64,000 bases of DNA from Panulirus ornatus (GCF_036320965.1 NC_092240.1:11210001-11274000); one strand, 5' to 3'. Numbered from the stretch's first letter, positions 12,160 to 24,335 are shown. The notes: a model not told the origin generated them from the sequence alone. A program made the numbers and translations.

Positions 12160-12450
12160 CTATGAACCACGAACCACGACTCATGGACCACGAACCACGA
12201 CTCATGGACCACGAACCACGAATCATGGACCACGAACCACGAATCATGGACCACGAACCACGAATCATGGACCACGAACCACGAATCATGGACCACGAAC
12301 CACGACTCATGGACCACGAACCACGAATCATGGACCACGAACCACGAATCATGGACCACGAACCTCGAATCATGGACCACGAACCACGAATCATGGACTA
12401 CGAACCACGAATCATGGACCACGAACTATGAATCATGGACCACGAACCAT
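12160..12450. repeat. 21-bp minisatellite
   Basis: About 13 to 14 units carry the core GACCACGAACCACGAATCAT. Variant positions are GAATCAT versus GACTCAT and single substitutions at CCTCGAA and CTACGAA. The period is a multiple of three, which gives stop-free frames on both strands (MDHEPRI-type on +, WSMIRGS- and WFVVHDS-type on -). These are repeat translations, not genes. Confidence 0.97.
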
Positions 12451-12632
12451 CTTCGTTCTGTGATTTCCAAAGGAGACGTGTAGTGTAGCACATGACCACG
12501 AGGATAATATCAAAAACTGAGTACTTCCTTCATGATATCTGAACCGACACTACAGGATGGAGGAGGCGTCTCTCCCGGTATACGAATAAAACTTAGAGAT
12601 ACTGACCATCATTATACGACTCGGGTTCTGGG

Positions 12633-12635
12633 ACA

Positions 12636-12675
<40 letters not shown>
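12633..12675. repeat. (CA)n microsatellite
   Basis: About 21 CA units with one TA interruption at the start. Confidence 0.96.
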
Positions 12676-12678
<3 letters not shown>

Positions 12679-13609
12679 CGTGTGGTGTAAGGTGTGACTA
12701 TAGAGATTGCCAACCGGGAATCATATTGGTTCTATCGTCATGGAAACCAGAGACCGAGGGTTAGAAACCCATTAGCGAAGATCCGTCATATCATCCGAAA
12801 TCATTATTCTTGAGCGAGCAAATAACACAAGTTGAATCGCAAAATCTTTTAAAAACAAAATACCATCGCAATACCACTTGAAATATTAAACTTATAAACA
12901 GTATATTTATTGTAGAATACTCTAAAGCAATAAATGATAACTGAATACCTTTTTTCTTTATCATAATGCAAACTACTACAAACGAATCATCGTCAAAAAA
13001 GCATTCATATTAGGCAGGAACTTATGGGTGACTAACATTTCAAAAAAAAAAAAATAGAGAAAAAAAATAAAACAGCAGAATGTAGGAGGACCTCCTCACA
13101 TGAATTTTTTTTGCAGATGACGGTATATCTTGTACCTAGACATGAAGCACTTACACAGATAGATAGATAGATAGATAGATAGTTTATTGACCACAACAAG
13201 ATAAGATTGACATTAAGCATACATCAATACAATTAAACGTTAGATCTAAAGTAACAAAAATCACTAAATCCACTTTTAATGTTGATAAAATTGACCTCAG
13301 GTGTCAACCCACTCAAAATTATATCACCATAGAACTAAATAATTAAATGTTCACACTTCTTCGCTGGAGGCTTATAGTACACCTAGCAATGATACATGTC
13401 GGGCGTAAGGACAAAACTCAATGAATGGGGTCAGAGGAGCCCATTGCAAGGAACTTAAGCTATCCAAGCATAGATTTTTTCTTTCATGGATAGTGCTAAT
13501 AGTCCGATACGCTTATACGCACTCCTGTTCACATACATGACAACGAAAACTGTCCTCACACTACTGTTCGTGCTATGTGAAGAGTTTACTCCACGCAGAC
13601 ATGCGTAAT
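12676..13609. other. Non-genic stretch with a small (GATA)n
   Basis: The only simple repeat is a (GATA)n of about seven units at 13156 to 13182. I see no gene. Confidence 0.5.
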
Positions 13610-13815
13610 CGTTACGAAGTCACGTTTCTACGCAATCCTTCGCGCTATCTGAAGAATCAACACTAGCACATACGCAAAACGTTACGAAGTCACGTTTCTA
13701 CGCAATCCTTCGCGCTAAATGAAGAATCAACATACGTAAAACGCTACGAAGTCACGTTTCTACGCAATCCTTCGCGCTAGATAAAGTCAACATACGCCAA
13801 ACGTTACAAAGTCGC
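13610..13815. repeat. CpG-rich tandem repeat of 62 to 70 bp
   Basis: Three to four diverged units carry CGAAGTCACGTTTCTACGCA and ATCCTTCGCGCTA. The landmark CACGTTTCTA begins at 13621, 13691 and 13753, so the unit shortens from 70 to 62 bp by loss of part of the AACACTAGCACA segment. The CpG density is high for the window. Confidence 0.85.
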
Positions 13816-14235
13816 CCCCTTTTCTACGAAACGTACAACGTTCCTGGTTCATTCAGTAAGTTAGCCTACAAATCTCCAGTACGCAAGACCAGGCGCGAAA
13901 GGAAACCCATTACGCAAAAGACGCACGGAGCCTAAACGTTCGTTCATGAAGTACTTTATTTCGTGTTTTATTCTTCAGCTTGGCTCGAGCCGAGCCGAGG
14001 AGCCCAGCCCAACCAGGCTGGAAAGTAGTGCAATTACAGTGCTGCTGTTTATCTTTTGCGAGGTTCCACCATTTCCCCTTCATTCTCGGGATTCGTGGGA
14101 GACGTAAGACCGAGTCAGACTTGTTATTATTGTGTTTTTCTGTAAGGTCATTTTCTAAGTCGGCCACGAAATAAGGTGGAGTGTATATTTTAGGAGACAC
14201 TTGATCGTTATCCTTCACTGACTTCGTATAGGTAT

Positions 14236-14437
<202 letters not shown>

Positions 14438-14571
14438 ACACAGTTTAACACACGCAAACACACACACACTTACTTATACAAAGTCAGTGGGTGACAATGA
14501 CTGACAAATCAGTATACAGGCAGCAAAACAGAAGAGAAAAAGATATCTTTATCTTCCTTTAATCGTGTTTC

Positions 14572-14838
14572 TTACATTTCCCACGTCAGTGAGGTAGCGT
14601 CAAGTAGAGAATATACTTGAATTTAAGAGGGAAAAGAGAAAAATTTTCGTTTTGGCTCCTTCTTCCTCTTTTTTCTTTTCTTTTATGGCAAGTATGACCA
14701 GAGAGAATATACAGAAGACCTCCTCCCCCCTTGCTCTTCCCCCAAAACCCCAACCTAACCCACCCCTTCGTCATATGTTACGACACGCGAGAGATACGTG
14801 GGCAATATCCTTTCCCTACCACGACCAAGGATATGTGA
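14572..14838 (-). mobile_element. Family A element, highly diverged, reverse strand
   Basis: In reverse complement the order of family A landmarks is kept. CCTTGGTCGTGGTAGGGAAA and CCCACGTATCTCTCGCGTGT stand for the head, then GGGGGAGGAGGTCTTC, then GGAGCCAAAACG, then CGCTACCTCACTGACGTGGG near the end. It is older than the other copies and is one of only two on this strand. Confidence 0.6.
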
Positions 14839-15244
14839 ATAATTTTCTAGATACAGTTTTAGACTGCGTTTCATATTCAAATGTTTATAATTAATGACCT
14901 CTGTGAAGCGTAATTATACTTAATTCGACTGTAAAAGTTATATTGGCTGCAGATGAATATACTCTAAATCATAACCAGACTATTTCTTTTTTTTTCATGC
15001 ATTCACTTTAATATTATTTAGTCATAATTACAGAAATATACTTCAGAAACCATGGCGAGGAGCTAGTCTCAGAATGCACCAGTTACTCTCCATCCACGAA
15101 AGTCATAGCGTACTGACCAGGAGGTCACCATGTATGTATGTGTAGAATAAGAGTTGGATAGATCACAAATGATGGAATCTAACCTGTTGTTTGGTCGTAA
15201 CCACAATTTAGGTTGGATGTTATCTTTTTCTTCTCATTCATCGA

Positions 15245-15247
<3 letters not shown>
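14839..15247. other. Non-genic stretch
   Basis: AT-rich sequence with no gene or named repeat that I can see. Confidence 0.5.

Positions 15248-15303
<56 letters not shown>
15248..15303. repeat. (CT)n microsatellite
   Basis: About 28 CT units. A second short (CT)n of about 12 units lies at 15685 to 15708. Confidence 0.97.
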
Positions 15304-15306
<3 letters not shown>

Positions 15307-15708
15307 TTCGATTGCCTCTTCCTTTTCCTCTTTCAGTCTCTTTCGCTTTCCAAATACACAAACTCGAGACCCCTCTACTGTCTCCTAGAAACCCTTATTT
15401 CCCACTCCTTCAAAGACCTAAATATTCTATCCTAGAGATTAAAAGTTCTTCAAGTGACTATCTCTCGGTTGCACGGATATCCCTCATCAAAACTTTAATC
15501 CCTCCTCCTCTCCCTCCCTCCAAAAAAAAAAAAGGAAATTATAATCATTTTTATACTTTCCCATCCCTCAATCTTTCCACCCACGAAAAACAACTTCATC
15601 TTAAAACCTCCAAGTCAGGATAGAGTTGCCCTTCTCAAAGGGTTCGTTTTAGTCCTGCATTATCTCTCCTTACTCCTCCTACACCTCTCTCTCTCTCTCT
15701 CTCTCTCT

Positions 15709-17763
15709 TTCTTTTTCTCCTCCGTCAAGTCTTACCTATCTCCAAGACGTTACTCTCATCTCTCCTATCTCCACGCTTGCGTTCTCAGTTTTATCTTGCT
15801 CTCAGGCTTCAATCCCAGATTATAATTCTGAAAGCTAATATTCATAACCTCATCTCGCAGTAAGGATAACAAATTACTCGTCCTCGAGACTATGGTGTGA
15901 ATACCCTCGCAATATAACTGACCTGAAATCATACGAAGATGTACATCAGGGGCGTTCTTTTACTGAGGGGGAAAAAATGGCCATTATAGAAAATCATAGA
16001 CAATGAGGTGAATAACACATTGGAATCTTCATTAAAATGAGAGTTCTAGGGATGGTTGAGTCGAGGAAGATGGTAGTGAGTGGGAGGGGTTCATGGAGAT
16101 TCCTAAAAGACAAATGAAAGGATCGAAATGACTCTGGTAAGTCAGAATTGCCCTATTTGAGTACACAAATTGGACTCCGTCAAGCAGTTTTGATAAATCT
16201 AACTTGTGCCAAATTCACCTACAATACACTTTGAGACAAATGAAGAGTGTAAATGCTTATAGACATTTTTTGCTCGGCATAGATGGCTTTCCAGCGAAGG
16301 AGAAAAAGAGTACCGAATATCTGTTTCTGTTCTTATGTATGGAAGCGATTGCATATGTCAAATGAATAAGAAACTGCGCTGCAAAACTATAGGGAATATT
16401 CCTCCATATTATATGTAATAGACTCGTGATTCAAAGGTCCAAGCCTCTATATTGCATGTCTTTTTCCTAGTGTTGTTTCATTTATATTCTCACAACAGCT
16501 GATAAAAAATCAACATTATCATTATTTCTAACATGATTATCATCTTGCCTATACATTTCAAGAATTTAGTCAGTCAATGTATTAACTAATTTAAAAAAAA
16601 TGAGCATATATTCCTTCATTCTGCTAATGCAAGTAGAGAAGAAAAACACAATATCATCCAAAGCTGAGAAAAAATTAGACAGTCATCAGTATGAAAGTCT
16701 GAACTAGAGAAAAAGTCTTGAAAAATACAAGGTAGAAAAATCAGGTAACATGGTTTGTCCCTTTTTTTTTTTCTTTCCTTTTTCCGAATTCAAACACTTT
16801 TGACATTCATCTTGAGAGATATTTCGTTGCGTTTTCTTAACGAATTCAGAAGTCTAAGAACATAGATAGTAATGCACTGGACTCATCAATATGGCTATCA
16901 ATTCATTATAAACTCTATTCTTTTAGACACAAAGTCCCCGTTTGGTGTAACGGATTGCAGCTATTTTGAAATTTAGCACAATATCAGAAATCAGAAGAAA
17001 GGTAAATAATGAATGGAGATAAACGGTATATCTTTATCTAAAGGGGAGGCCAATTTCTCCCCCCCCCCCCCCCCAGCTTGCAAGATAAATGTTATAAACG
17101 TCTCCATTGCTTTTAATATCAACTTCAAATATGATGAGATGGTATAAAAATAAACAAAGACTGTGACTAAGACTTTCATGGTTTTCTATAACAAAAAAAT
17201 AATAGCTCAACTGAAGTACAGAAATCCCTGTTCAGTGTGTCGAACTGCACATGTTGTGAGATTCTAACATGAAATCAATCTTCTTGAAAAAAGTGAAAAA
17301 AAAAAGACACTGGACGTTGTTTCTTTAATTATTTTTGTGAGGAGCGTTTTTGTGTGTGGGGGGGGGGGCTTTTTTTTTCGTGATTCATTTTTTCCTTAAG
17401 GACTTTTTATGTTGGGGGGGGGATCTTTTACCAAACTGGAAAAAAAAAATGAAGGACTTTAATTACCTTTTATACTAACGAAAAATCTCATTAGAAAAAA
17501 AGAAAAAGGAAGAAGAGTTGCTTGCCACTTAATCTGACTTACTTCTACCTTCTGTGCTAAACTGACTCTAAAACGTAACAGTAAAATTCATTACTTAAAG
17601 AAAAACATGCGAGACACGTTATCCAATATTTTTATAGATTAAGAATTTAATCCCATAAACATTGCCCCTCACTTGACCTTCTGAGACTATCAACCATGTA
17701 CAATGAAGACGTTTCTTTGCGTTCCACCACTGTATTACGCGTACCAATGATTTGGTGGCGAAG

Positions 17764-17766
<3 letters not shown>
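15709..17766. other. Two kilobases without genes
   Basis: This is the longest stretch without a large simple repeat. It contains a C homopolymer near 17060 to 17074, G homopolymers near 17357 and 17415, and several poly-A/T runs. I looked for open frames and known domains on both strands and found none. Confidence 0.5.

Positions 17767-17812
<46 letters not shown>
17767..17812. repeat. (AT)n microsatellite
   Basis: About 23 AT units on one side of a family C copy. Confidence 0.96.
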
Positions 17813-17815
<3 letters not shown>

Positions 17816-17976
17816 TCAATCACATGTTTACCAAATGGCGTCCTAGCTTCGTCTCTTCGATGTATATCAAATGACTGTTATATTTCTCTTTTGTCTCTCC
17901 CCTGATGATGTGATTATTACACGAAAGTGCACTTGGGAACTTTTTTTGTTTCATTTTCCCCGTGGACTCATAGGAA
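17813..17976 (-). mobile_element. Family C element
   Basis: The copy reads ATCACATGTTTACCAAATGG, GCGTCCTAGCTTCGTCTCTT, CCTGATGATGTGATTATTAC and CCCCGTGGACTCATAGGAAT. It nearly matches the copy at 21213 in the same orientation and 35335 in the other. Its outer TIR-like end is degraded (GATTCAATCACATG). (AT)n or (TA)n lies on both sides. The roughly 45-codon frame left open in several copies shows no known domain. Confidence 0.8.
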
Positions 17977-18779
17977 TATATATATATTGTACGTTGGAGG
18001 CTCCAGTCACGGACAAAAGTGCACATCGAGGCCGGACCTGATTTGAAATATAGAGAGGATTATAAAAGGGAAAAAAAGAAGACACAAGGGAGAGCATTTA
18101 CGAATTTTTGGGAGCATGTGAACACCATGTGTTATAAAATGTGCCAGGTTAGAGCTACTGGGAAAGACATGGGAGGGTGGAGGGCTCCAAAGCTTCGAGG
18201 AGTAGGGAAAAAATGTGATCAAAAAGGCCTACAATATAATCTAAAGACAACAAAGAAAGGCCCTTAAGGGCATTTGTTTACAGAGGGGCAATCTTGACGT
18301 AATTTGGCCAAGTAGTTTGAAATCTTTGTATTCCAGAATTATATTTCTTCAAATTAGCAGAAAACTAATTACGAAACATCCAAGACCTAATAATTTTCAT
18401 TTCCAACGATCAAAAAAAAAAATATCCACGTCAAGTTCTCACACTTTATATATATAAAAAGAATAAACTACATATGAGCACTGCTCTATGACATAATCAA
18501 TATGTACATCAACCATTATACATTTTTTTTTCTTTCCAACGAAAAGTTTTCTTGAAAAACAAAAGTAGGATAATCTGTCGGTGCGGAATGTCGTTAAGAA
18601 TAAATTAAGAACCGTAATAACACGTAATACACAAAGCTAAGCAAGACATCAGGGGGTACTTAAAGAAAATAACCCCCACAGCGAAGTCTCTTCAATCTCA
18701 GAGGCAAAAGAGAGACGCATGTTTTCAAAGGTGAGAGGTCCATCCCTTTCCTACTAATATGCATAGAAAGTCTTGGAAA
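17977..18779. other. Non-genic stretch
   Basis: I see no gene or named repeat. A short run of open sequence near 18019 to 18267 has no recognisable domain. Confidence 0.45.
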
Positions 18780-19075
18780 AAAGAGAGAAAAGAAAATTAG
18801 ATTTTTCAGCAAAGAATGATAATCAATTTCAAGAAATCATATTTAATAATCATAATATCAGCATTCCATTATTAGAAAGAAATTGAACAAATATACATTT
18901 TCTAGTAAAGAATTATAATTAATTTCTGGAAATTTTGACTAACAATTGTATCAATATTTTTTCATGGAAGAAACTGAAAAATATAGATTTATCATTAAAG
19001 AGTATAATCAATTTTATAAAATTATAATTTATAAGTATATCAATATTCTTTTATGGAAAGAAATTGCTTAGGTCT
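18780..19075. repeat. AT-rich degenerate tandem repeat of about 95 to 120 bp
   Basis: Three diverged units share the order AAAGAATNATAATCAATTT, then TATCAATATTYTTTYATGGA, then AAGAAATTGAA, then an ATATAGATTTNTCA-like segment. Units start near 18795, 18912 and 19004. Confidence 0.6.
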
Positions 19076-19469
19076 GGATAGTCTTTTATCGAAAGAAATC
19101 TATTTTGGTCTTCGTAGGCAACTAAAGCTCATAAGAATTTCATCATACTTCACTTAGGTACCATGTACTTTTTAAAATTAGTCAGAGTGAATGAAAATTT
19201 TCAAGAATCTAAAGTCATGGACGAAATGAACTAATCATATACGATTTGTAGATAACCAGATATCTGCAAATGATAAAAAAAAAGAAAAAAAAGGGTGAAA
19301 GTATTCACAAATAAAATCTTGCTGGTTTCTTGGTTGGCTAGAAGTGATTAAACTCAAAGTTGTAAGACTAGCGGTAAGAGAGTACCTATATCTCAACTTA
19401 CAAGTACCTACGATGAGATTTTACCATGATGGTATTGGCCTAGGCAGCGCGTCACGCTCACCGCAAGGA

Positions 19470-19504
19470 GAGAGAGAGGGGGAGAGAGAGAGAGAGAGGG
19501 GGGG

Positions 19505-19577
<73 letters not shown>

Positions 19578-19581
19578 GGGA

Positions 19582-19632
<51 letters not shown>
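19470..19632. repeat. (GA)n with G-run interruptions
   Basis: About 160 bp of GA units broken by a G run near 19498 to 19507 and by GACGGGAGGAAGAG near 19575. Confidence 0.95.
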
Positions 19633-19637
<5 letters not shown>

Positions 19638-19784
19638 GGTAAGTTCTGGCGTCCAACTCTACGTTTCACGTTTTTGGGATGGCGAATGTATCAAAGACTA
19701 TAAGCCATTCCTTTAGCTTTGCCTCCTTTTTAAGTTCCCCTTACATGACGATGTCCACTGTACTTGCTGTCTGAAAACACTGTC

Positions 19785-19850
19785 TCTCTTTCTCTGTCTG
19801 TCAGTCTATCTGTCTCTCTGTCTCTGTTTGTCTGTCTCTCTCTCTCTCTG

Positions 19851-19925
<75 letters not shown>
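19785..19925. repeat. (CTGT)n and (CT)n compound
   Basis: Irregular TCTGTCTG units are followed by about 36 uninterrupted CT units. Confidence 0.95.
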
Positions 19926-19926
<1 letters not shown>

Positions 19927-20186
19927 AGTGCGACAATACAGGGGCTTGCAACACAACACAAAACAATTGCAACATGTTAAACGCGAAGTGAAACATAAGA
20001 AGTTCTCGGGACCCCGACTATTGTTCCGCTCTTGCGAACGCCATTCCTTGAAGCTTCCGCCATTCCTGAACCAATAATATCCCAGTTCTTGCACGTTTTC
20101 TTCTTTTTTTTGGTCTTACCGACCACCAAAACACACTCGCCTCGGAGCTCCGGTCAAGCAATTGGCTAAATCCTCTTGGGTACATA

Positions 20187-20199
20187 CTCTCTCTCTCTC

Positions 20200-20256
<57 letters not shown>
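20187..20256. repeat. (CT)n microsatellite
   Basis: About 35 CT units with one CC interruption. Confidence 0.96.
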
Positions 20257-20259
<3 letters not shown>

Positions 20260-20410
20260 ATCTCTTAACCTATTCCTCTTTCTCACTGACGCTACTGGTC
20301 ATACTTTAACCTGAGAAGTGTCCTTTACAGTTTCTATGCAAAGCCAATCATTATTGATAGGTGGTCTGTATTTGTAGTTTATGATCATATTCCATAATGT
20401 GGAATGACCT

Positions 20411-20413
20411 CTA

Positions 20414-20446
<33 letters not shown>

Positions 20447-20453
20447 GTGACGA

Positions 20454-20528
<75 letters not shown>
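20411..20528. repeat. (AT)n palindrome centred on GTGACGAAGTCAC
   Basis: Two (AT)n tracts flank GTGAC-GAA-GTCAC at 20447 to 20459. The whole makes a long near-perfect inverted repeat with a 3-base centre. Short open frames across it are Tyr-Ile repeats. Confidence 0.9.
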
Positions 20529-20531
<3 letters not shown>

Positions 20532-20628
20532 TGGCCCTGTACGCATATTCTATCAGGTCTGCCAGTATGGAAGTAGATGTTTATCTTTCTGTTTTTTTTT
20601 ACAGGGAACAAAAGAACCTATTTCTACA

Positions 20629-20700
20629 CATACACACACACACATACACACACACACACACACTCATACATATGCGTGTGCGTGTGTGTGTGTGTGTGTG
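20629..20700. repeat. (CA)n and (TG)n facing pair
   Basis: About 16 CA units are followed by a TCATACATATGCG spacer and about 14 TG or CG units. The pair is self-complementary. Confidence 0.92.
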
Positions 20701-21140
20701 ATGTTGCGAGTGAAGGTGTTAGTTTAAAACTGTAACTTAGTGAAAATCACTTTTATTAAAGTTGACCAAGTCCGTGTATATCTTTCTGTATTTCTCATCA
20801 CTTGTTTCATGTGGTTTCAAAAATGTCGCTGCGTTACAACGTGGACTGATATCAATAGCAAAAATTATGGAAGGAAATCATTGCCATTATGGAAAAGCTC
20901 AGTCAAATAAGAAAACTTTGATGTAGTCAGTATCACCTAAATTTTTTTCTCTATAGATGATATTAATCAATGCTTATGTAAAGACGAAGGAAATATGAAA
21001 CAAATTTCAAATGAATTATGAAAAATTACCAACGATAAAGAAAAGAATTATAGATAAGAGAGATCATGATAAGAATAGACAATACATTGAAAGATGAGAA
21101 AGAAGATGACAGATAAGATGATGAGAGGTCATTCGTCCTA

Positions 21141-21142
<2 letters not shown>
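20701..21142. other. Non-genic stretch
   Basis: AT-rich, with no gene or named repeat seen. Confidence 0.5.

Positions 21143-21212
<70 letters not shown>
21143..21212. repeat. (AT)n microsatellite
   Basis: About 35 AT units directly before a family C end. Confidence 0.96.
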
Positions 21213-21217
<5 letters not shown>

Positions 21218-21379
21218 GAAAGGAATCACATGTTTACCAAATGGCGTCCTAGCTTCGTCTCTTCGATGTATATCAACTGACTGTTATATTCCTCTCTTGT
21301 GTCTCCCCTGATGATGTGATTATTACACGAAAGTGCACTTGGGAACTTTTCGTGTTTCATTTTCCCCGTGGACTCATAG

Positions 21380-21383
<4 letters not shown>
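21213..21383 (-). mobile_element. Family C element with an intact outer end
   Basis: The outer end reads TTGGAAAGGAATCACATG, directly after (AT)n. The body matches the copies at 17813 and 35335 almost base for base. The other side stops at CTCATAGGAATA and passes into (AT)n at 21384 to 21458. There is no coding capacity. Confidence 0.85.

Positions 21384-21461
<78 letters not shown>
21384..21461. repeat. (AT)n microsatellite
   Basis: About 38 AT units on the inner side of the family C copy. Confidence 0.96.
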
Positions 21462-21466
<5 letters not shown>

Positions 21467-21703
21467 ATTGATGAAAACGGTTTGCGAACACGGTAGGGAA
21501 AATCCCTCAAAAAAATAATAAAAACATACCAATAACAGAGCAGTAATACATATCACATTAGACATTGTGATAGCTACGTGCCAAGTAAAATATCACACGT
21601 CAGGACATTCTATCATATATTAATACGCATAACACATTTTTCCACGGCTGTGTATTTTCATCACCCCTGGCCGCCAGAATTACTCATACACTGTCATGGA
21701 AAG

Positions 21704-22137
21704 TTGAAAATAGATATATCTAATTCTTTTCTCCCGTTCAAAATCAATGAATTTGAAAACAGACATATCTAATTCTTTTCTCCCGTTCAAAATCAATGAA
21801 TTTGAAAATAGACATATCTAATTCTTTTCTCCCGTTCAAAATCAATGAATTTGAAAATAGACATATCTAATTCTTTTCTCCCGTTCAAAATCAATGAATC
21901 TGAAAATAGATATGTCTAATTCTTTTCTCCCGTTCAAAATCAATGAATTTGAAAATAGACATATCTAATTCTTTTCTCCCGTTCAAAATCAATGAATTTG
22001 AAAATAGACATATCTAATTCTTTTCTCCCGTTCAAAATCAATGAATCTGAAAATAGATATATCTAATTCTTTTCTCCCGTGCAAAATCAATGAATTTGAA
22101 AATAGATATATCTAATTCTTTTCTCCCGTTCAAAATA
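21704..22137. repeat. 49-bp minisatellite, about nine units
   Basis: The units carry GAAAATAGACATATCTAATT, then CTTTTCTCCCGTTCAAAATC, then AATGAATTT. They are very similar. The main variants are AGACATATC versus AGATATATC or AGATATGTC, AATTTG versus AATCTG, and one CCGTGCAAA. Variant units recur in order (see findings). The sequence is homogeneous enough to be recent. Confidence 0.95.
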
Positions 22138-22549
22138 AAGGAATTCCACCATCTATCGAAGACAGCGGCATTCAGTTGGAGATAAAGGTAATTATCGTCC
22201 TGATTTGAATAAAAAAAGAAATGGAAAATATAGTTTCCATGCCTTTGTACATTATTACTCAGATGGTTAACCTGGCCACCTGATAACCTGGAGGCTCTAC
22301 ACAATCATGCCTTGACGTCCAACTTGATCAATGTTTTAATTGACATTCCAAATCACAATTGTGACCTGGTATTTCCAAAGTCAACCATCGCTGTTGGAAA
22401 TGGATGAATAGCCGTCGGAAGTGGATGAATAACTAGATGAATAAGTATCACCACGAAGTAAGACTATTTCCGGGATGAATGATCATTGAAAATTATTCAT
22501 ACAAAAGCTCGTCAAAGCATTTCCTTAAGATAAAAAAAAAAATCGAAGC

Positions 22550-22551
<2 letters not shown>
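22138..22551. other. Non-genic stretch
   Basis: There is a small internal duplication of GTCGGAAGTGGATGAATA-like sequence near 22390 to 22440. I see no gene. Confidence 0.5.

Positions 22552-22598
<47 letters not shown>
22552..22598. repeat. (CT)n microsatellite
   Basis: About 23 CT units. Confidence 0.96.
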
Positions 22599-22600
<2 letters not shown>

Positions 22601-23040
22601 GCACTTGCCTACCAGCAAGAGTGCCTTCTACTCTACCGTAAACCACTTTCCAAAATCATGAATTCCTTTTCGGTTACCGTTTTCTATGGCACATATCATT
22701 GAAGTGGAGGAATAAATTCTCCTTTTTTTTTCCCCAGTGGTTGGTGACTTTCCAAATCAGTCATGCCTCCCTCACCACGTCAATGACCAACCATCCCTGA
22801 CATGGTCAGACTTGGAATCACTTAGACTGAGACCATTTAAGAGCCTGGAGATCTCTTTACCTGTGATGAGGAAGCTAGACGGATGAACCATTTCATTTTG
22901 TCTCTTTTTTTAAAGCTCGTGAGCTGATCCAGGTCGAGACTTCGGGAGGTTGAATAAGGAGTCTCTGTTAGTCTTGGAGATGGTCTGTGGTGAGGCTCAC
23001 TCCCATGGAGCCTCTTGTGTAGAACTGAAAGCCCATATAT

Positions 23041-23042
<2 letters not shown>
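22599..23042. other. Non-genic stretch
   Basis: Unique-looking sequence without a gene that I can support. Confidence 0.5.
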
Positions 23043-23093
<51 letters not shown>

Positions 23094-23104
23094 AACACAC
23101 ATAC

Positions 23105-23186
<82 letters not shown>
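23043..23186. repeat. (CA)n then (AT)n compound microsatellite
   Basis: About 23 CA units, an ACAAACACACATACATATT junction and about 40 AT units with one AA interruption. It leads into a family A head. Confidence 0.96.
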
Positions 23187-23189
<3 letters not shown>

Positions 23190-23428
23190 TCCCTGGGGAT
23201 AGGGGAGAAAGAATACTTCCCACGTATTCCCTGCGTGTCGTAGAAGGCGACTAAAAGGGGAGGGAGCGGGTGGCTGGAAATCCTCCCCTCTCGTTTTTTT
23301 TTTAATTTTCCAAAAGAAGGAACAGAGAAGGGGGCCAGGTGAGGATATTCCCTCTAAGGCCCAGTCCTCTGTTCATAGCGCTACCTCGCTAATGCGGGAA
23401 ATGGCGAATAGTACGAAAGAAAAAGAAA

Positions 23429-23431
<3 letters not shown>
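23187..23431 (+). mobile_element. Family A element, full length
   Basis: The head is TCATCCCTGGGGATAGGGG. All internal boxes are present, with GCGGGTGGCTGG instead of GCGGGGGGCTGG. It ends in GAAAGAAAAAGAAAAG and is flanked on both sides by (AT)n. Confidence 0.88.

Positions 23432-23504
<73 letters not shown>
23432..23504. repeat. (AT)n microsatellite
   Basis: About 36 AT units downstream of the family A copy. Confidence 0.96.
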
Positions 23505-23511
<7 letters not shown>

Positions 23512-23576
23512 ATCATCTAAGGTGATGCCACAGAAGAAACTCTCTCTCTCCCTTGCTACCGTTAACTAACCTGCTA

Positions 23577-23579
<3 letters not shown>

Positions 23580-23642
<63 letters not shown>
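23580..23642. repeat. (GA)n microsatellite
   Basis: About 31 GA units. Confidence 0.96.
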
Positions 23643-23647
<5 letters not shown>

Positions 23648-24129
23648 TGAGCGTGTGCAAGTGCTGAGGTTCTTATGTATGCATCTATGTGTATATGTTT
23701 TTTTTCTTTATGTATGAATGGAGCTCGTTTGAATGAGCCTTTTTTCGGAGGTAATTAGCTAGTTGTAAATACCTCTTTGTAAGGTATGAGGAGGGGAGTA
23801 CAATACTCGTAGGACCCCTATCTCTTGAACTTTCTCTAATATCAAACAATTTTATAAAATTCTGTACACTGTCAGCAAAGACAATGAAAATATTCAGTTT
23901 ATCCCTTACGATTAAGAGGAGAGGAACAAAACTTCCAGGGAACTTTTGACATATCAATTGAAAACACAGCGTGTAATACTTTATACTTCATAACATATAA
24001 AATAACGTAGTTGCGATTTTGACTAAGTCCTCTCGTAGCCATTAGATATACATACACGAGTATCTAGAAACATCATAACACTACAGCTCTGTTAAAACTG
24101 CCACGTCTTCACTATATTTCTTGTAGAAA

Positions 24130-24134
<5 letters not shown>
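23643..24134. other. Non-genic stretch
   Basis: Sequence near 24013 to 24045 (TTTTGACTAAGTCCTC) resembles the tRNA-SINE tail GACCTTGACTAAGTCCTCAG and may be a short fragment. I see nothing else. Confidence 0.45.

Positions 24135-24208
<74 letters not shown>
24135..24208. repeat. (GA)n microsatellite
   Basis: About 36 GA units. Confidence 0.96.
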
Positions 24209-24210
<2 letters not shown>

Positions 24211-24314
24211 AAAGAGAGGAGAAGTTTCAGCTGTGCATGTATGAGCGGATCTGAATGCTTAACCCAACCACCTCCCCCTAACAACCACTCCACCACACCA
24301 CACCCTGTCCCACC

Positions 24315-24335
24315 GCACACACACACACACACACA

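Noticed and set aside
12120..12431. Repeat proteins on both strands (MDHEPRI and SWFVVHD types)
   Set aside because: They result from a 21-bp period. Both strands are equally open, which argues against coding.
17820..17976. Conserved open frame of about 45 codons in several family C copies
   Set aside because: Short, without a consistent start, and without any domain. Conservation is explained by recent spread of the element.
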